Of a stretch of 64,000 bases of DNA, positions 1 through 8,831 are shown in pieces. A model generated the notes under the pieces. That model had not been told where the DNA came from. It saw only the letters and a program-made list of their open reading frames with translations, and did not search any database. Made by a program: the position numbers and the translations under genes. Positions within the stretch are counted from its first letter, which is position 1; each line of letters begins with the position of its first letter. The stretch is from Bacillota bacterium (GTDB lineage Bacteria; Bacillota; Sulfobacillia; JABLXB01), in the NCBI GenBank assembly GCA_013178305.1, contig JABLXB010000005.1, forward strand, positions 1-64,000. Direction: 5' to 3'.

Positions 1-56
1 ATCACTTCCTTAACCTCCTGCATCCGCGTTCTGCCAAGTATGAGGATACAGGATTA

Positions 57-118
57 GTGGTCGGGGTGGATCACTTTAAGACGAGCGTTTGCGGCATTAC
101 TGGATCACTTTTATTGTA
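57..118. mobile_element. probable end of an IS21-like element (remnant)
   Basis: The 11-mer TGGATCACTTT occurs twice here (about 67-77 and 102-112), in the arrangement I associate with the multiple terminal repeats of IS21-type elements. No transposase is present on either side inside the window. The rest of bases 1-342 holds nothing I can call a gene. The family call rests on memory of such ends only. Confidence 0.3.
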
Positions 119-342
119 ACGAACGCAAGATGGATGGCGGTTGACTACGGAAGGTGTTCCTTTCCCCGACCCCTGAGTGCTAGAAGTAGGGTGGAAGCGT
201 TACCTCCATCTCAGAAAAGCCCTCTCGTGCAGTGGCGGTGGGACCTTCCGTCGGGTCCCACTCACGTTGCACTTGCTGCTCATCGCTGTCATCAGCGGAT
301 GCTCCACTCCTTTTCTGGGGATCATGGGTACGCGTTGCGATC

Positions 343-588
343 TCAGGACGGCAGGCTCCGCTGGAACAAAACGTGCTTCGGACATTCTCGGATCTCAAAC
401 AGCGTGTCAAACTCCGCCTGGAGCACGTCGCACAGCCGCCTCGCAACTTGCGGGCTGGGTGCGCGCTGGCTTCGTTCCAATTGCGAGAGGTATGCACCGC
501 TCAAGCCGCACTTCTTCGCGAGGGCTCGTTGGGACAGCCCCGCTCGTATCCTCGTCTCGGCAAGCTGCTTAGTCTTGACCAATAGCAT
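343..588 (-). CDS. small XRE-family HTH regulator
   Basis: An 81-residue protein that is almost entirely one Cro/CI-type helix-turn-helix: an RxxxGLSQxxLAxxxGLS segment at about residues 13-30, then AYLSQLERSQRAPSP, the usual recognition helix and following turn. It should bind DNA as a dimer and act as a local repressor. The ATG is preceded by GAGGTGG at 6-nt spacing. It is divergent from a second XRE gene at 728. Its promoter has a perfect 10-bp palindrome just after the -10 box, which suggests autorepression. There is no effector domain. Such pairs are common next to mobile DNA; the actual target is unknown. Confidence 0.8.
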   Translation of the reverse strand: MLLVKTKQLAETRIRAGLSQRALAKKCGLSGAYLSQLERSQRAPSPQVARRLCDVLQAEFDTLFEIRECPKHVLFQRSLPS

Positions 589-606
589 CTAAGCCACCTC
601 GCTTGC

Positions 607-645
607 GCTTGCAAGCATTATAGCACCTGCTGCTTGCCATCGCAA
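607..645 (-). promoter_or_regulatory. promoter with palindromic operator for the leftward XRE gene
   Basis: Read on the minus strand: TTGCGA at 645-640, a 17-nt spacer, TATAAT at 622-617, and immediately downstream the perfect palindrome GCTTGCAAGC at 616-607. A further GCTTGC lies next to it (601-606), GCTTGCC occurs near 632, and GCAAGCAAGG lies near 710 ahead of the rightward XRE gene. The shared GCTTGC/GCAAGC motif on both sides suggests cross-control of the divergent pair. Operator function is inferred. Confidence 0.5.
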
Positions 646-727
646 CCATTTTGTGGAGTGGTTACCATTCCTTTCGGAAGATGATTGGGGTAGTATGGTG
701 CTAACAAATGCAAGCAAGGCGGTAACA

Positions 728-1093
728 ATGGGATTCGGGGAACACCTCAGGCGTTTGAGACAACGGAAGAGCTTCACAATTCGGCAACTGGCTATGCTGT
801 CAGGGGTGTCCAATGCCTACTTATCCCAGATTGAGACCGGTCAACGGGGCGCGCCGTCTCCCGAGATACTGGACAAGTTGGCGAAACCACTGGGCGTAAG
901 CTACGAGGATCTGCTACGCGTTGCCGGCTACCTTCGGGATACGCCCAAAGACTGGGCTGGACAGAAGCCTGCTAGCGTGATCGCCCGGGATCCCCGCACC
1001 GACGAGTACGAGGACGACCTGCCGGAGGAGGCAAAGAAGGAATTGGAGCAATACAAAAACTACCTCCGGCACAAGTACCGGAGGAAAGAGTAG
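728..1093 (+). CDS. XRE-family HTH regulator with charged C-terminal tail
   Basis: A 121-residue protein. Residues 1-70 form a SinR/Xre-type HTH (RQLAMLSGVSNAYLSQIETG, then a PSPEILDKLAKPLGVSYEDLL helix pair). The remaining 50 residues are acidic then basic (DEYEDDLPEEAKKELEQYK ... HKYRRKE) and may be a short dimerisation or anti-repressor helix. The ATG at 728 is preferred because the HTH begins immediately after it and AAGGCGG lies upstream; an in-frame ATG at 695 would add an unlikely extension. It is divergent from the 81-residue XRE protein and shares GCTTGC-type repeats with it. Target unknown. Confidence 0.82.
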   Translation: MGFGEHLRRLRQRKSFTIRQLAMLSGVSNAYLSQIETGQRGAPSPEILDKLAKPLGVSYEDLLRVAGYLRDTPKDWAGQKPASVIARDPRTDEYEDDLPEEAKKELEQYKNYLRHKYRRKE

Positions 1094-1159
1094 TTCGTCT
1101 GTTTCGGTGTATGACTCGGTTCACCTACACGGTAGACTCGAGTGGACAGCTGGTCATGA

Positions 1160-2233
1160 CTATGGACGGCGCGGGGACGAACGGCCGGGTTCCGGCCGGA
1201 CAAACAATGTCTGGGTCGGGTAAGCGAACTGTATCCCCTTTGCCTGGAACTCTTGACAAAGCCCGAGGTTAATAGCCTGTTGAGTATCCATGTACGCACC
1301 ATAGGCGGGCGTGGTCATCCAGTAGACAACCTCGAAGTTCAAGGAGAAATCGCCAAACTTCTTGAAATGAGCCCTTTCGAAGCGGGCCTGCGGTAGCTGG
1401 TCGACCACCGCTTTTACTATCCCCGGTATTGCCTCAAGATTCTCCGACGTCGTCTCGTACACCACGCCGAACGAGAAAGATACTCGCCGCTCCTGCATGG
1501 TTTTGTAGTTCCGTATCCGGCTGTTCAGCAAGTCCCCGTTTGAGAATACGAGCTGCTCGCCGGACAGACTCCGGATTCGAGTCGTCTTCAATCCTACATG
1601 CTCGACAGTGCCCGAGTAGTCGTCTATCACGACGAAATCTCCTGCGACGAACGGCTTGTCAAGCATTATAGAAAGAGAAGCGAGCAGGTCGCCCAGCAGG
1701 TTCTGAACGGCGAGGGCGACGGCGATCCCGCCAACCCCCAGCCCTGCAAGAAGAGTGGTAATCTCCAGGCCTGGTATGTTGTCGAGCGCGATCAAGAGCA
1801 CCAGTGAATACAACCCAATCCGTGCAATGAGGCCAAGCACGCCCACGGTCGTTGCGGCATCCGGATCGCGCTCGATCCGGCTTCTAACCAGGCGGGTTAC
1901 CGTGAAAGAGATGACGACGTTGCCCCAGGTGGCAGTCTGCGCAAGGACAACCATGATCCCTAGCGTCTCGACCATGTGGATCCACTTGTAAGGGAGATCG
2001 AGTAGAGAGATGCCGGCCAGTAAGGCTACCGTGAAAATGGTAGATGCTCGCGTTCTCGTACCAAGGCCGGTGACGAGGTCTCCAAAGCCCGATCTATGGC
2101 GCTCAACTGCAGCGGTCAGCGACACGACGACGAACCGCTTGGCGGCTGCAAGAATGAGAGCCACCGTCGCCGAAATCGCCATGGCTGTCAGCCAGTCCCT
2201 GACGGATACTCCTAGCCAGATGTAGTCAAACAC
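1160..2233 (-). CDS. MscS-family mechanosensitive channel
   Basis: A small-conductance mechanosensitive channel that would release solutes on hypo-osmotic shock. After several N-terminal membrane helices comes the pore-lining TM3 with the Gly/Ala-rich packing typical of MscS (LLAGLGVGGIAVALAVQNLL), followed by the beta domain (KPFVAGDFVVIDDYSGTVEHVGLKTTRIR) and the alpha/beta vestibule domain ending in the YPTQTL element. I chose GTG 2233 because GGAGGGGGT lies 7 nt before it; ATGs at 2251, 2254 and 2279-2281 are in frame but have poorer spacing. About 357 residues, a usual size. Monocistronic. Confidence 0.88.
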   Translation of the reverse strand: MFDYIWLGVSVRDWLTAMAISATVALILAAAKRFVVVSLTAAVERHRSGFGDLVTGLGTRTRASTIFTVALLAGISLLDLPYKWIHMVETLGIMVVLAQTATWGNVVISFTVTRLVRSRIERDPDAATTVGVLGLIARIGLYSLVLLIALDNIPGLEITTLLAGLGVGGIAVALAVQNLLGDLLASLSIMLDKPFVAGDFVVIDDYSGTVEHVGLKTTRIRSLSGEQLVFSNGDLLNSRIRNYKTMQERRVSFSFGVVYETTSENLEAIPGIVKAVVDQLPQARFERAHFKKFGDFSLNFEVVYWMTTPAYGAYMDTQQAINLGLCQEFQAKGIQFAYPTQTLFVRPEPGRSSPRRP

Positions 2234-2526
2234 TATCGTGACCCCCTCCATCATGGCAGAGTGTACAGCCACGTCGGGCAACCGAATGTTGCCCCTTCAA
2301 GTCCTGTCATTGGGCGTTCTTCCAGGAGAGTCTCCGTGATTCCTCTCCGCCGGGATTATCTGACGAGACTCATTGACCCGATGCAAATCAACGTCAGATC
2401 AACACCCTCCTGCTCGCAGGGGAAATGTCAAAAGAGCGCATGGTCCCAGGATAATATTTACGGAAGGTTTTCCCGCGTGTGTATCTAAGCGTAATAGGAA
2501 GGAGCATACCAGCGGGAGGGTCTGCC

Positions 2527-3786
2527 ATGAAGGCAAATGGCCAGAGTAACAAGGTTAATGTTGGAATAGGCTTTGTTACTGGAAGACGCCACTTCCCAGA
2601 GTTGTTGAGAACTTACGCTCACAATTGGCTACACAATCCTGAACTCAACCAGGAGAAGGTCAGTTTCCACCTGCTAGTTGCCTATGATACTGCCTACAAC
2701 ATGGTGAATCCAGAGGTTTTCGAGAGCATTCACCACGAGGTCTTGGATGTTGTCGATTCGGTGCTGTTCATTGACGATTCGACCATCGAACGGGAAATTG
2801 CCGATTTGGCAGATCGTACCGGCTTGCGGACCGACAGGGTGAGGTCCGTGATTGGCAAAGGCTATGCCAGGAGAAGAAACGCTGTTGTTCACTTTGCCGT
2901 CAAACAGCTAATGGATTACCTGATATTCATAGATGATGATGAATACCCGTTAGCGGTATTCAGGCACAAGGGCAGAACCCTGTGGAAATCCCAGAACGTG
3001 CTCGGCACTCACCTCGCAAGTCTGCACAGGGCCGACCTCACTCACGGCCACCATTGCGGATACATTTCTCCCATACCCATGATTGAGTTGGAGAACGGCC
3101 TGCCCAGGGAGGTCTTCCGAAGATTCATAGAGGCCGTAAGTAACGAAATAGTAAGCTGGAGCGCAGTGTCCAAACGGATGAAGCGTGGCGGAATCGATTA
3201 CGCAAGCCCGAAGGTACTTTCCGACGGCCCGTATTCAGTCGAGGAGGTCTGCGGTTTGAAGTTCATTTCCGGTTCGAATCTTGGCTTGAACCTGACGAAT
3301 TTCTATCGAGGCAGGGTTATCCCTCCTTTCTACAACCCTCCCGGCGCTAGGGGGGAGGACACTTTCCTGAGCGCTTGCCTATCCGATTTTGACGTGGTTA
3401 AGGTCCCGTGCTACACATTTCACGACGGTTTCATGAAGTACAAGAGGCTGTTGCATGGGGTCTTGCCCGCGCATCTGCAGCCGGTGACGCCGGAGAGCAG
3501 TTCGGTAGTGGACAGGTTCTGCCGTGCTTGCGTCGGATGGGCAAGATACAAACCTTTACTCCTCTACATCACCGACAAAACACAGTTCAAAACCCAGATT
3601 GAGAGGATACGCCGCAATCTCTACAAGTCTGTCCCAGTCCTGAGCGAAGCCCTTGGGCGCGATTTTTCTGTGGTGAGTCATGAATTTGAGCACTACCAGA
3701 GGTTGGTACAGACTCATTATCGAGAGTTCCAGGAGTGTCGGAAGACCTGGGAGGAACTCTGCTGTGCAACGCTTGGCGGTGACTAG
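2527..3786 (+). CDS. GT-A-fold glycosyltransferase-like protein
   Basis: A 419-residue soluble protein. The N-terminal NVGIGFVTGRRHFPELLRTY strand-helix, the acidic YLIFIDDDEYP motif near residue 140 (DxD-like, metal and nucleotide-sugar binding) and the later GARGEDTFLSACL motif (a GT-A E-D-x-x base region) suggest a glycosyltransferase. I do not recognise the family. ATG 2527 has GGGAGGG 6 nt upstream; an extended reading from 2479 has no ribosome site. It stands alone, without polysaccharide genes, and is followed by IS debris. Lower GC and A-rich codons compared with neighbours may mean recent acquisition. Substrate unknown. Confidence 0.6.
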   Translation: MKANGQSNKVNVGIGFVTGRRHFPELLRTYAHNWLHNPELNQEKVSFHLLVAYDTAYNMVNPEVFESIHHEVLDVVDSVLFIDDSTIEREIADLADRTGLRTDRVRSVIGKGYARRRNAVVHFAVKQLMDYLIFIDDDEYPLAVFRHKGRTLWKSQNVLGTHLASLHRADLTHGHHCGYISPIPMIELENGLPREVFRRFIEAVSNEIVSWSAVSKRMKRGGIDYASPKVLSDGPYSVEEVCGLKFISGSNLGLNLTNFYRGRVIPPFYNPPGARGEDTFLSACLSDFDVVKVPCYTFHDGFMKYKRLLHGVLPAHLQPVTPESSSVVDRFCRACVGWARYKPLLLYITDKTQFKTQIERIRRNLYKSVPVLSEALGRDFSVVSHEFEHYQRLVQTHYREFQECRKTWEELCCATLGGD

Positions 3787-3832
3787 GGTGACCGACGGTT
3801 GCGGTGATGCATCACTTCAGAAGCAGCCATGA

Positions 3833-4290
3833 CTACCTAAACAACAGTAGTCCGCCCATACCGGGACCTCGACAGTCCGCATAGACAGCGACGGAGTAGG
3901 TGTCGTCCAGCTTCCACCATGCCTTTTGATCATCAAGATAGGCGATGATCTTGCGCACACCGGAAGTTAACTTGGCCTTGCAGACATATTCCATGCAGTT
4001 GTCTTCGAAGTAAATGAAGTACTGTGGGTTTGACCGTTGTACAGGACGGCGTTTACTAATTCCCCGGTCTGGGAAATAAAGCCAACCTTGATTTTATACG
4101 ACCTTCTCCCGCGATATCTTGGATTGTAGCCGACTTTTGCGCCCTCCTGGGTTCCGAATACGGTGACCACGGTATCATCAAAGTCAAGCCAGATTTGCCG
4201 GGCTGGCGTTGAACAGTTGGTGGTAACAACTTGGACACAAAAAGACCACCATGGGGGTTGTTTTTGACCCACGGTGGCAGCGATTGCGTT
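3833..4290 (-). pseudogene. IS1380-family transposase remnant
   Basis: Two pieces of one transposase in different frames. The first (about 4270-4040) has WLDFDDTVVTVFGTQEGAK, the first catalytic Asp region of IS1380 transposases, then GYNPRYRGRRSY and GELVNAVLYNGQTHS. After an internal deletion and frameshift near 4030 the reading resumes with YFEDNCMEYVCKAKLTSGVR and stops at 3833. Both ends are missing and no inverted repeats are visible. Non-functional. It abuts a fragment of an unrelated IS, so this 1.4-kb block is an IS graveyard. Confidence 0.75.
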
Positions 4291-4294
4291 GTGT

Positions 4295-5228
4295 CTACTG
4301 TGCAGCCTTGCTCGTTACACTGATGGCCATATACCTTGGCGGCGGGTCCACCCTTAGCTGGGTGAAGACCTCCCGCTGGGCGGTGGTTAGCGGACTGGTC
4401 TGCCAGACTTCACCTGCTTGCGTCCGGTGAATCCCGACCTTCAGATCGGCCAATACATCTTTCACCTGGCGCCAGGCCTTCCCTGTGCTGTTCTCGATGA
4501 TGCGGATTAGCAGCAAAGCCAGCCAGCACAGCAGCACGTGCGCACGGATGCGATCCTCGAGCCGGTGGTACACCGGGCGGATGTCCACCACGTGCTTCAG
4601 GTCCCGGTGCGTGCGCTCGACCTGCCATAACTGCTTGTACCCATCCACGATCTCCTGGGCAGAGAGTCCATCGTCAGAACTGCTGACCAGGAACTTGCCA
4701 TCGAAGCCCTCCTCGGCTTTGATGCGAGCCCTGTTCAAGGCCAGTTTTCCCGTCCTGGTCTGTCGTACGTAGCGGCCATAGGCCGGATGCGCCCGCAACG
4801 CACACGCAGCGCGAGTATGTGGTTCCCCCTCCAGTTGGCGCAACTCCTCCAGACGGCGTTCAACCTCAGCGATGATGCTCTCGCGCTTCCTGCGGTCCCG
4901 CTCCGCCTCTTCGGGGTTGAACACCACTACGAAACGGCGCCTGGAAGTACTGTCGCCGCCCATCACCACTTCCTTGATCTCCAGACCGCAGTCGAGCTTC
5001 CGGTAACATCCGGCGCGCTTGAGCGCCAGGGCGGCATGACCATCGCGGCCCAAGCGCATCTTCTCCTCGATGATGTAGTGGTCACCCGCCCCCTGCAGAA
5101 CGCGCCGGTTCTGCGGCGAGTTAAACCCAGTGTCCAGCACGAATTCCGAAACCCCTGAGGAAGAAATTAGATTCCACAACCTGGTTATGTCAAAACTGGA
5201 GCGTGTCGGATTGCACGCATGCCTTGGT
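4295..5228 (-). pseudogene. IS1634-family (IS4 group) transposase, 5'-truncated
   Basis: An open frame of about 310 codons begins after a stop at about 5228 with no credible start. It contains the central and C-terminal parts of an IS1634-type DDE transposase: LDTGFNSPQNRRVLQGAG, VVFNPEEAERDRRKRE, the DGKFLVSSSDDGLSAQEIVDGYKQL block and the VERTHRDLK/RPVYHRLEDRIRAHVLLCWLALL block carrying the catalytic Glu region. Family members are about 550-600 residues, so roughly the first 40% is missing. Inactive relic. Confidence 0.82.
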
Positions 5229-5479
5229 CATTGAGGTGTTGTTCTATTACCCGGGGCTTCATGCCATCTGAATCCGTGGGATGGCTCACCGGTTATGCCG
5301 GAGGAGACTCTACTTCTTCGCGAGGTCATTGTGCAGCGGGTTGCCCTCGGCGGAACGGCATCCGGCAGTCGGCAATGACGTCGTGATAGCTGCGGAGGCC
5401 AAGGTACTAGGGCTATCACGATCGGGGACAACTCCAGAGTGAGTGCCAGGCTGCTTGTCGAAAAGGGGGTGCAAAGATT

Positions 5480-5625
5480 GGACACCTGGATCACGGGAAC
5501 CTGCCCGACCCGGTCGTTGAGATGTTGTCCGGCGGTTTAGCCATGATTGACGCAGCAGAGAAGGCCGGGCTCCTCGAACGAGGCGGAGTGATAATCGAGC
5601 TACCGGCAGGAACACGGGCATCGCC
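5480..5625 (+). pseudogene. possible cysteine-synthase-like fragment
   Basis: The reading LAMIDAAEKAGLLERGGVIIE resembles the segment after the PLP lysine in cysteine synthases (x-AMIExAExxGLLKPGGTIIE), but the PLP lysine and everything around it are absent and the frame then runs into the ars promoter. It is at most a short relic. Apart from it and the ars promoter, bases 5230-5695 show nothing recognisable. Confidence 0.25.
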
Positions 5626-5629
5626 CAGG

Positions 5630-5665
5630 CGCCTGATTGCCTATTTGGGCAATCAGGCGTATAAT
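5630..5665 (+). promoter_or_regulatory. ars promoter overlapped by a 12-bp inverted repeat (ArsR operator)
   Basis: CGCCTGATTGCC (5630-5641) and GGCAATCAGGCG (5648-5659) form a perfect inverted repeat with a 6-nt centre. TTGCCT (5637-5642), a 17-nt spacer and TATAAT (5660-5665) make a near-consensus sigma-A promoter. The right arm fills the spacer and ends at the -10 box, so a bound repressor would block RNA polymerase. The ArsR start is 30 nt downstream. This is the expected layout for arsenite-relieved autorepression. Confidence 0.75.
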
Positions 5666-5695
5666 GTGGTGCAGTGGAAAGGAGGTTGGGGACCG

Positions 5696-6136
5696 GTGAG
5701 GAGATACACCGTGATGTTCAAAGCCCTGGCGGACGAGACGCGTCTACGCCTCCTGAGACTCATCCTCGAGGCCGGCCATCCGGTTTGCGTCTGTGAGCTG
5801 GCCGATGCCCTTGGACTTCCCCTCTACCATGTCTCCAAGCATCTGGCGATTTTGAGGCAGGCTGGCTTAGTGGTTGACGATCGCAGGGGGACATGGGTTG
5901 ATTACGCACCGTCGCGGGAATCTCCCCTGCTGGTGGACATCTGTGAGATGGTGCGCAGGCGGATCACCGGCCCGCGGTTCGAGCGCGATCTCCAACGCCT
6001 CCGCGTACGCCTGGGACTGCGCCAGGAGGGGCAGTGTGTGCTGGGACCTGGTCATCCGCTTGCGAATTCAGCGCTTGCCCATGCAGGGCTGACGGATTCG
6101 ACGCCTGCAGATTCAGACAAGGAGGAACGATCATGA
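5696..6136 (+). CDS. arsR: ArsR-family metalloregulator
   Basis: A winged-helix repressor of about 146 residues. FKALADETRLRLLRLILEAGHPVCVCELADALGL followed by PLYHVSKHLAILRQAGLVVDDRRGTWVDY is the ArsR/SmtB HTH and wing. The CVC in the alpha-3 region matches the CVC arsenite site of classical ArsR. GTG 5696 is chosen because AAAGGAGGT ends about 10 nt before it and the upstream frame overlaps the promoter. The gene overlaps arsD as ATGA. Its operator is the perfect inverted repeat at 5630-5659. The C-terminus (about residue 105 on) is a longer tail than usual, ending TPADSDKEERS. Confidence 0.9.
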   Translation: MRRYTVMFKALADETRLRLLRLILEAGHPVCVCELADALGLPLYHVSKHLAILRQAGLVVDDRRGTWVDYAPSRESPLLVDICEMVRRRITGPRFERDLQRLRVRLGLRQEGQCVLGPGHPLANSALAHAGLTDSTPADSDKEERS

Positions 6137-6495
6137 GCGAAACCCAACGCCAAGCCAATGGAGCAGAGACCGGGCGCGTAGATGCGCGCGTGGAGATCTA
6201 CGACCCGCCTATGTGCTGCCCCACCGGGATGTGCGGGCCGACAATCGACCCGGTTCTGGTGGACGTCAACGAAATGGTACTCAATCTGAAGGCCGAAGGG
6301 GTTCGGGTGGAGCGGTATTCGCTGAGTTCCCAGCCACGGGCGTTCTTCACCAACCGCGAGGTGTACCGCTTGGTGCAGGAACGCAAGCTGGCGGCGCTCC
6401 CCATCACAGCGGTGAATGGGAAGGTGTTCAAGGTCGGAGCCTACCCGACCCTGGACGAGGTTCGCGCGGCCCTCAACGGCTCAGCTGCGGATTGA
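6133..6495 (+). CDS. arsD: ArsD arsenite metallochaperone
   Basis: ArsD passes As(III) to the ArsA ATPase. The 120-residue protein has the thioredoxin-like fold signature VEIYDPPMCCPTGMCGP, with Cys28, Cys29 and Cys34 matching the Cys12-Cys13-Cys18 site of the E. coli protein. The C-terminal vicinal Cys pairs of the plasmid R773 form are absent, which is common. ATG 6133 overlaps the arsR stop and follows GGAGGAACGATC. It precedes arsA, as expected for a chaperone-pump pair. Confidence 0.92.
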   Translation: MSETQRQANGAETGRVDARVEIYDPPMCCPTGMCGPTIDPVLVDVNEMVLNLKAEGVRVERYSLSSQPRAFFTNREVYRLVQERKLAALPITAVNGKVFKVGAYPTLDEVRAALNGSAAD

Positions 6496-6554
6496 CACGA
6501 CGATCTTTGCTGTGAGCCAGAGGATTGAGATAAGGAAAAAGGGGGACAAACGCG

Positions 6555-8456
6555 GTGTCGGCAGTTGAGTTCAAGTTCTTCTCCGGAAAGGGCGGCGTCG
6601 GCAAGACCAGCATGGCCTGCACCACAGCCGTACGCAGCGCAGACGAGGGTAGGCAGACCCTCATCGTCACGACGGATCCGGCTTCGAACCTGGCCGACGT
6701 TTTCGAGCAGCCGATCGGCCATAAGATTACTCCTATTGAAGGCGTGACCAATCTGTGGGCGATGGAGATCGACCCGGACCGGGCAACTCACGAATACAAG
6801 GAACGTGCCCTGGCCCCGATCCGCGAGATCTTTCCCCCAGAAGTAGTGCGGGTTATGGAAGAGCAGATGAGCAGCCCCTGCACCGCGGAGGTGGCGGCCT
6901 TCGACCGCTTTACTGATTTCATCGATACTGCTGGTGAGGACGGCCAGTCCTTCGGCCTGGTGATCTTCGATACGGCGCCCACGGGCCACACCCTCCGTTT
7001 ACTGGAGTTGCCGGCCGAATGGAGCCGCAGCATCCAGGAGGCTGCCGGAGGCAGCGGGCAGACGTGTATCGGCCCCGCAGCCGCCATCCAAGAGCACAAG
7101 GCCAAGTACGAACGGGCCCTCGCCGCCATGCGCGACCAGGAAAGCACTACGTTCACCTTCGTCCTGCACCCGGAGGCTACAGCGATCAAGGAGACGAAAC
7201 GCGCCATCGTCGAGCTTAGCAAGTTGGGGGTCCGAGCCTATCAACTGATCATCAATGGCATCATCCCGCCGGGCGAGGCCGCAAACGACTTCTTTGCCGA
7301 ACGGATTAGAATGCAGCAGGGTTACGTGGATCGGATTGCGCGGGAGTTGCCTTTCCCGGCTCGGCGCATGTTCCTCCTGGATGGCGAGATCAAGGGGGCA
7401 AGCCGGCTCCGCCATGTAGGCGAGATGCTGTTTGACGGACTGACGGATCGCGGACGGAGGAGGCCGGCATCGGTTAAGGCGGAGACGGCCGGAGAGGGGA
7501 GCCTCAAGGCTCAAGTGCGCGGAGACAGTCGGCGCTCGTCAACGCCCGGCATCTTGGCCCGGATTACCCCCGACTGCCACCGCCGCACCCTGTTTTTCGC
7601 GGGGAAAGGCGGCGTGGGGAAGACCGCGGTTTCATGCATCACGGCCGTATGGTTGGCCCGACAGGGGTACCGGACGTTACTCCTTACGACTGATCCTGCC
7701 GAGCACATAGGCGATGTGCTGGAAGTGCCCGTATCCGATGAACCCGCGAGGGTTGGGAGAGTGCCGCAGCTATGGGTCACCAAGATCGATGCAAAGGCCG
7801 CTGCTGAGGCCTATAAGGATCGCATTCTGGATGATGCCAGAAAACGGGGCCGTCCGCAGGAGGCGCTCGAAAGCATGGCAGAGGAGCTCAACAGCCCTTG
7901 CACGGAAGAGATGGCCGCCTTCGACAAGTTCATCGATTACGCTTCACAGGAGGGCTGGGACGTGGTCGTGTTCGACACGGCGCCAACCGGCCACACCCTG
8001 CGGCTCCTGGAACTGCCCATCGACTGGAGCGCGCAGCTGGATGTGAAGATCTTTGCCTCGGTGGATGCATCCGCCGCTGATGATGTCGCCAAGCGGCGGT
8101 TCGGTGAGGTAATCGAAATGATGAGGGACCCGGGGCGCAGCACATTCGCCTTCGTGATGTACCCTGAAAGCACGCCCATCGTCGAGTCTTACCGTGCGGC
8201 CCAGGAGCTGCGGACGGTGGGGATTGAACCGGGGCTGGTGGTGGCCAACCAGGTGCTTCCGCCGGAGGTTTGCACCACGCCCTACGCGCGGGCGCGCCGG
8301 TCCATGCAAGAGAAATACCTGGCCGAAATAGGGGAGCGATTCGGCGCGCCTGTCCTGACGGTGCCCCTCTTGCCCCACGAGGTGAGAGGGCTGGACGTAT
8401 TGGTTGAGCTCGGTGAGAGGCTTTACGGGGATAGGGTAGCGGCGAGACGATCCTGA
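6555..8456 (+). CDS. arsA: ArsA arsenite-stimulated ATPase (tandem)
   Basis: Two homologous ATPase halves. Half 1 has FFSGKGGVGKTS at residues 8-19, SSPCTAEVAAFDRF, DTAPTGHT near 139 and a TCIGPA Cys. Half 2 has FFAGKGGVGKTA near 350, NSPCTEEMAAFDKF and DTAPTGHT near 474. The paired Cys match the As(III)-binding Cys113, Cys172 and Cys422 of E. coli ArsA. 633 residues, the usual double length. ArsA normally energises the ArsB permease at the membrane; no arsB or acr3 gene occurs anywhere in this window, so the efflux partner is elsewhere or lost. GTG 6555 follows a purine-rich AAGGAAAAAGGGGG. Confidence 0.94.
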   Translation: MSAVEFKFFSGKGGVGKTSMACTTAVRSADEGRQTLIVTTDPASNLADVFEQPIGHKITPIEGVTNLWAMEIDPDRATHEYKERALAPIREIFPPEVVRVMEEQMSSPCTAEVAAFDRFTDFIDTAGEDGQSFGLVIFDTAPTGHTLRLLELPAEWSRSIQEAAGGSGQTCIGPAAAIQEHKAKYERALAAMRDQESTTFTFVLHPEATAIKETKRAIVELSKLGVRAYQLIINGIIPPGEAANDFFAERIRMQQGYVDRIARELPFPARRMFLLDGEIKGASRLRHVGEMLFDGLTDRGRRRPASVKAETAGEGSLKAQVRGDSRRSSTPGILARITPDCHRRTLFFAGKGGVGKTAVSCITAVWLARQGYRTLLLTTDPAEHIGDVLEVPVSDEPARVGRVPQLWVTKIDAKAAAEAYKDRILDDARKRGRPQEALESMAEELNSPCTEEMAAFDKFIDYASQEGWDVVVFDTAPTGHTLRLLELPIDWSAQLDVKIFASVDASAADDVAKRRFGEVIEMMRDPGRSTFAFVMYPESTPIVESYRAAQELRTVGIEPGLVVANQVLPPEVCTTPYARARRSMQEKYLAEIGERFGAPVLTVPLLPHEVRGLDVLVELGERLYGDRVAARRS

Positions 8457-8481
8457 TTCCAAGCAGTGATGAGGTGGGAAT

Positions 8482-8611
8482 ATGCCGACATACGATTACA
8501 TTTGCACGGAATGCGGAAACAGGGCTGAGGTACAGGCTAGCGTCGCACAGAAGGGGTGGAGGCAGCCCATCCGGGTGTGGGCCGCAAGCGGGGCCCGGTT
8601 GTTGCGGATGA
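8482..8611 (+). pseudogene. FmdB-type zinc-ribbon protein, internally deleted
   Basis: The N-terminus MPTYDYICTECGNRAEVQAS with its CxxC is a typical FmdB-family zinc ribbon. After VAQK the frame is lost; in the next frame the C-terminal signature GGGSPSGCGPQAGPGCCG appears and stops at 8611. About 30 internal residues, including the second CxxC, are gone. Family members are about 70-110 residues and often sit in arsenic or methyl-metabolism operons. GGTGGGAATAT precedes the ATG. Presumably a dead tail gene of the ars operon. Confidence 0.6.
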
Positions 8612-8642
8612 GGTTGTCACGGATGAATAAGGAGGCAGTCCT

Positions 8643-8816
8643 ATGTCGACCAGTAGCAGGACCGTGAGGGTCTTCACCATGCCCCAGCAGTTTCCCTGTG
8701 GCCCACGGTCTTCGTGTTGTGGACCTATCGGACAATCGGAGGAAGAGGTCAACAACATCAGAAGCGCCATTGGGCAAGCCGTCCTTGCAGTCAAGGAGAA
8801 AATCAACCAGAGTTGA
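8643..8816 (+). CDS. 57-residue Cys-rich protein after the ars genes
   Basis: AAGGAGG lies 7 nt before ATG 8643, an excellent ribosome site. The product contains FPCGPRSSCCGPIGQSEEEV, with a CGPxSxCCGP motif close in style to the ArsD CCPTGMCGP site, then one amphipathic helix. It may be a small thiol metal-binding protein, or the N-terminal end of a thioredoxin-like protein cut off by the IS fragment that begins 16 nt downstream. It follows arsRDA in the same direction, so an arsenic-related role is plausible. Nothing firm is known about it. Confidence 0.55.
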   Translation: MSTSSRTVRVFTMPQQFPCGPRSSCCGPIGQSEEEVNNIRSAIGQAVLAVKEKINQS

Positions 8817-8831
8817 GGGGGAAAGCGGCAG

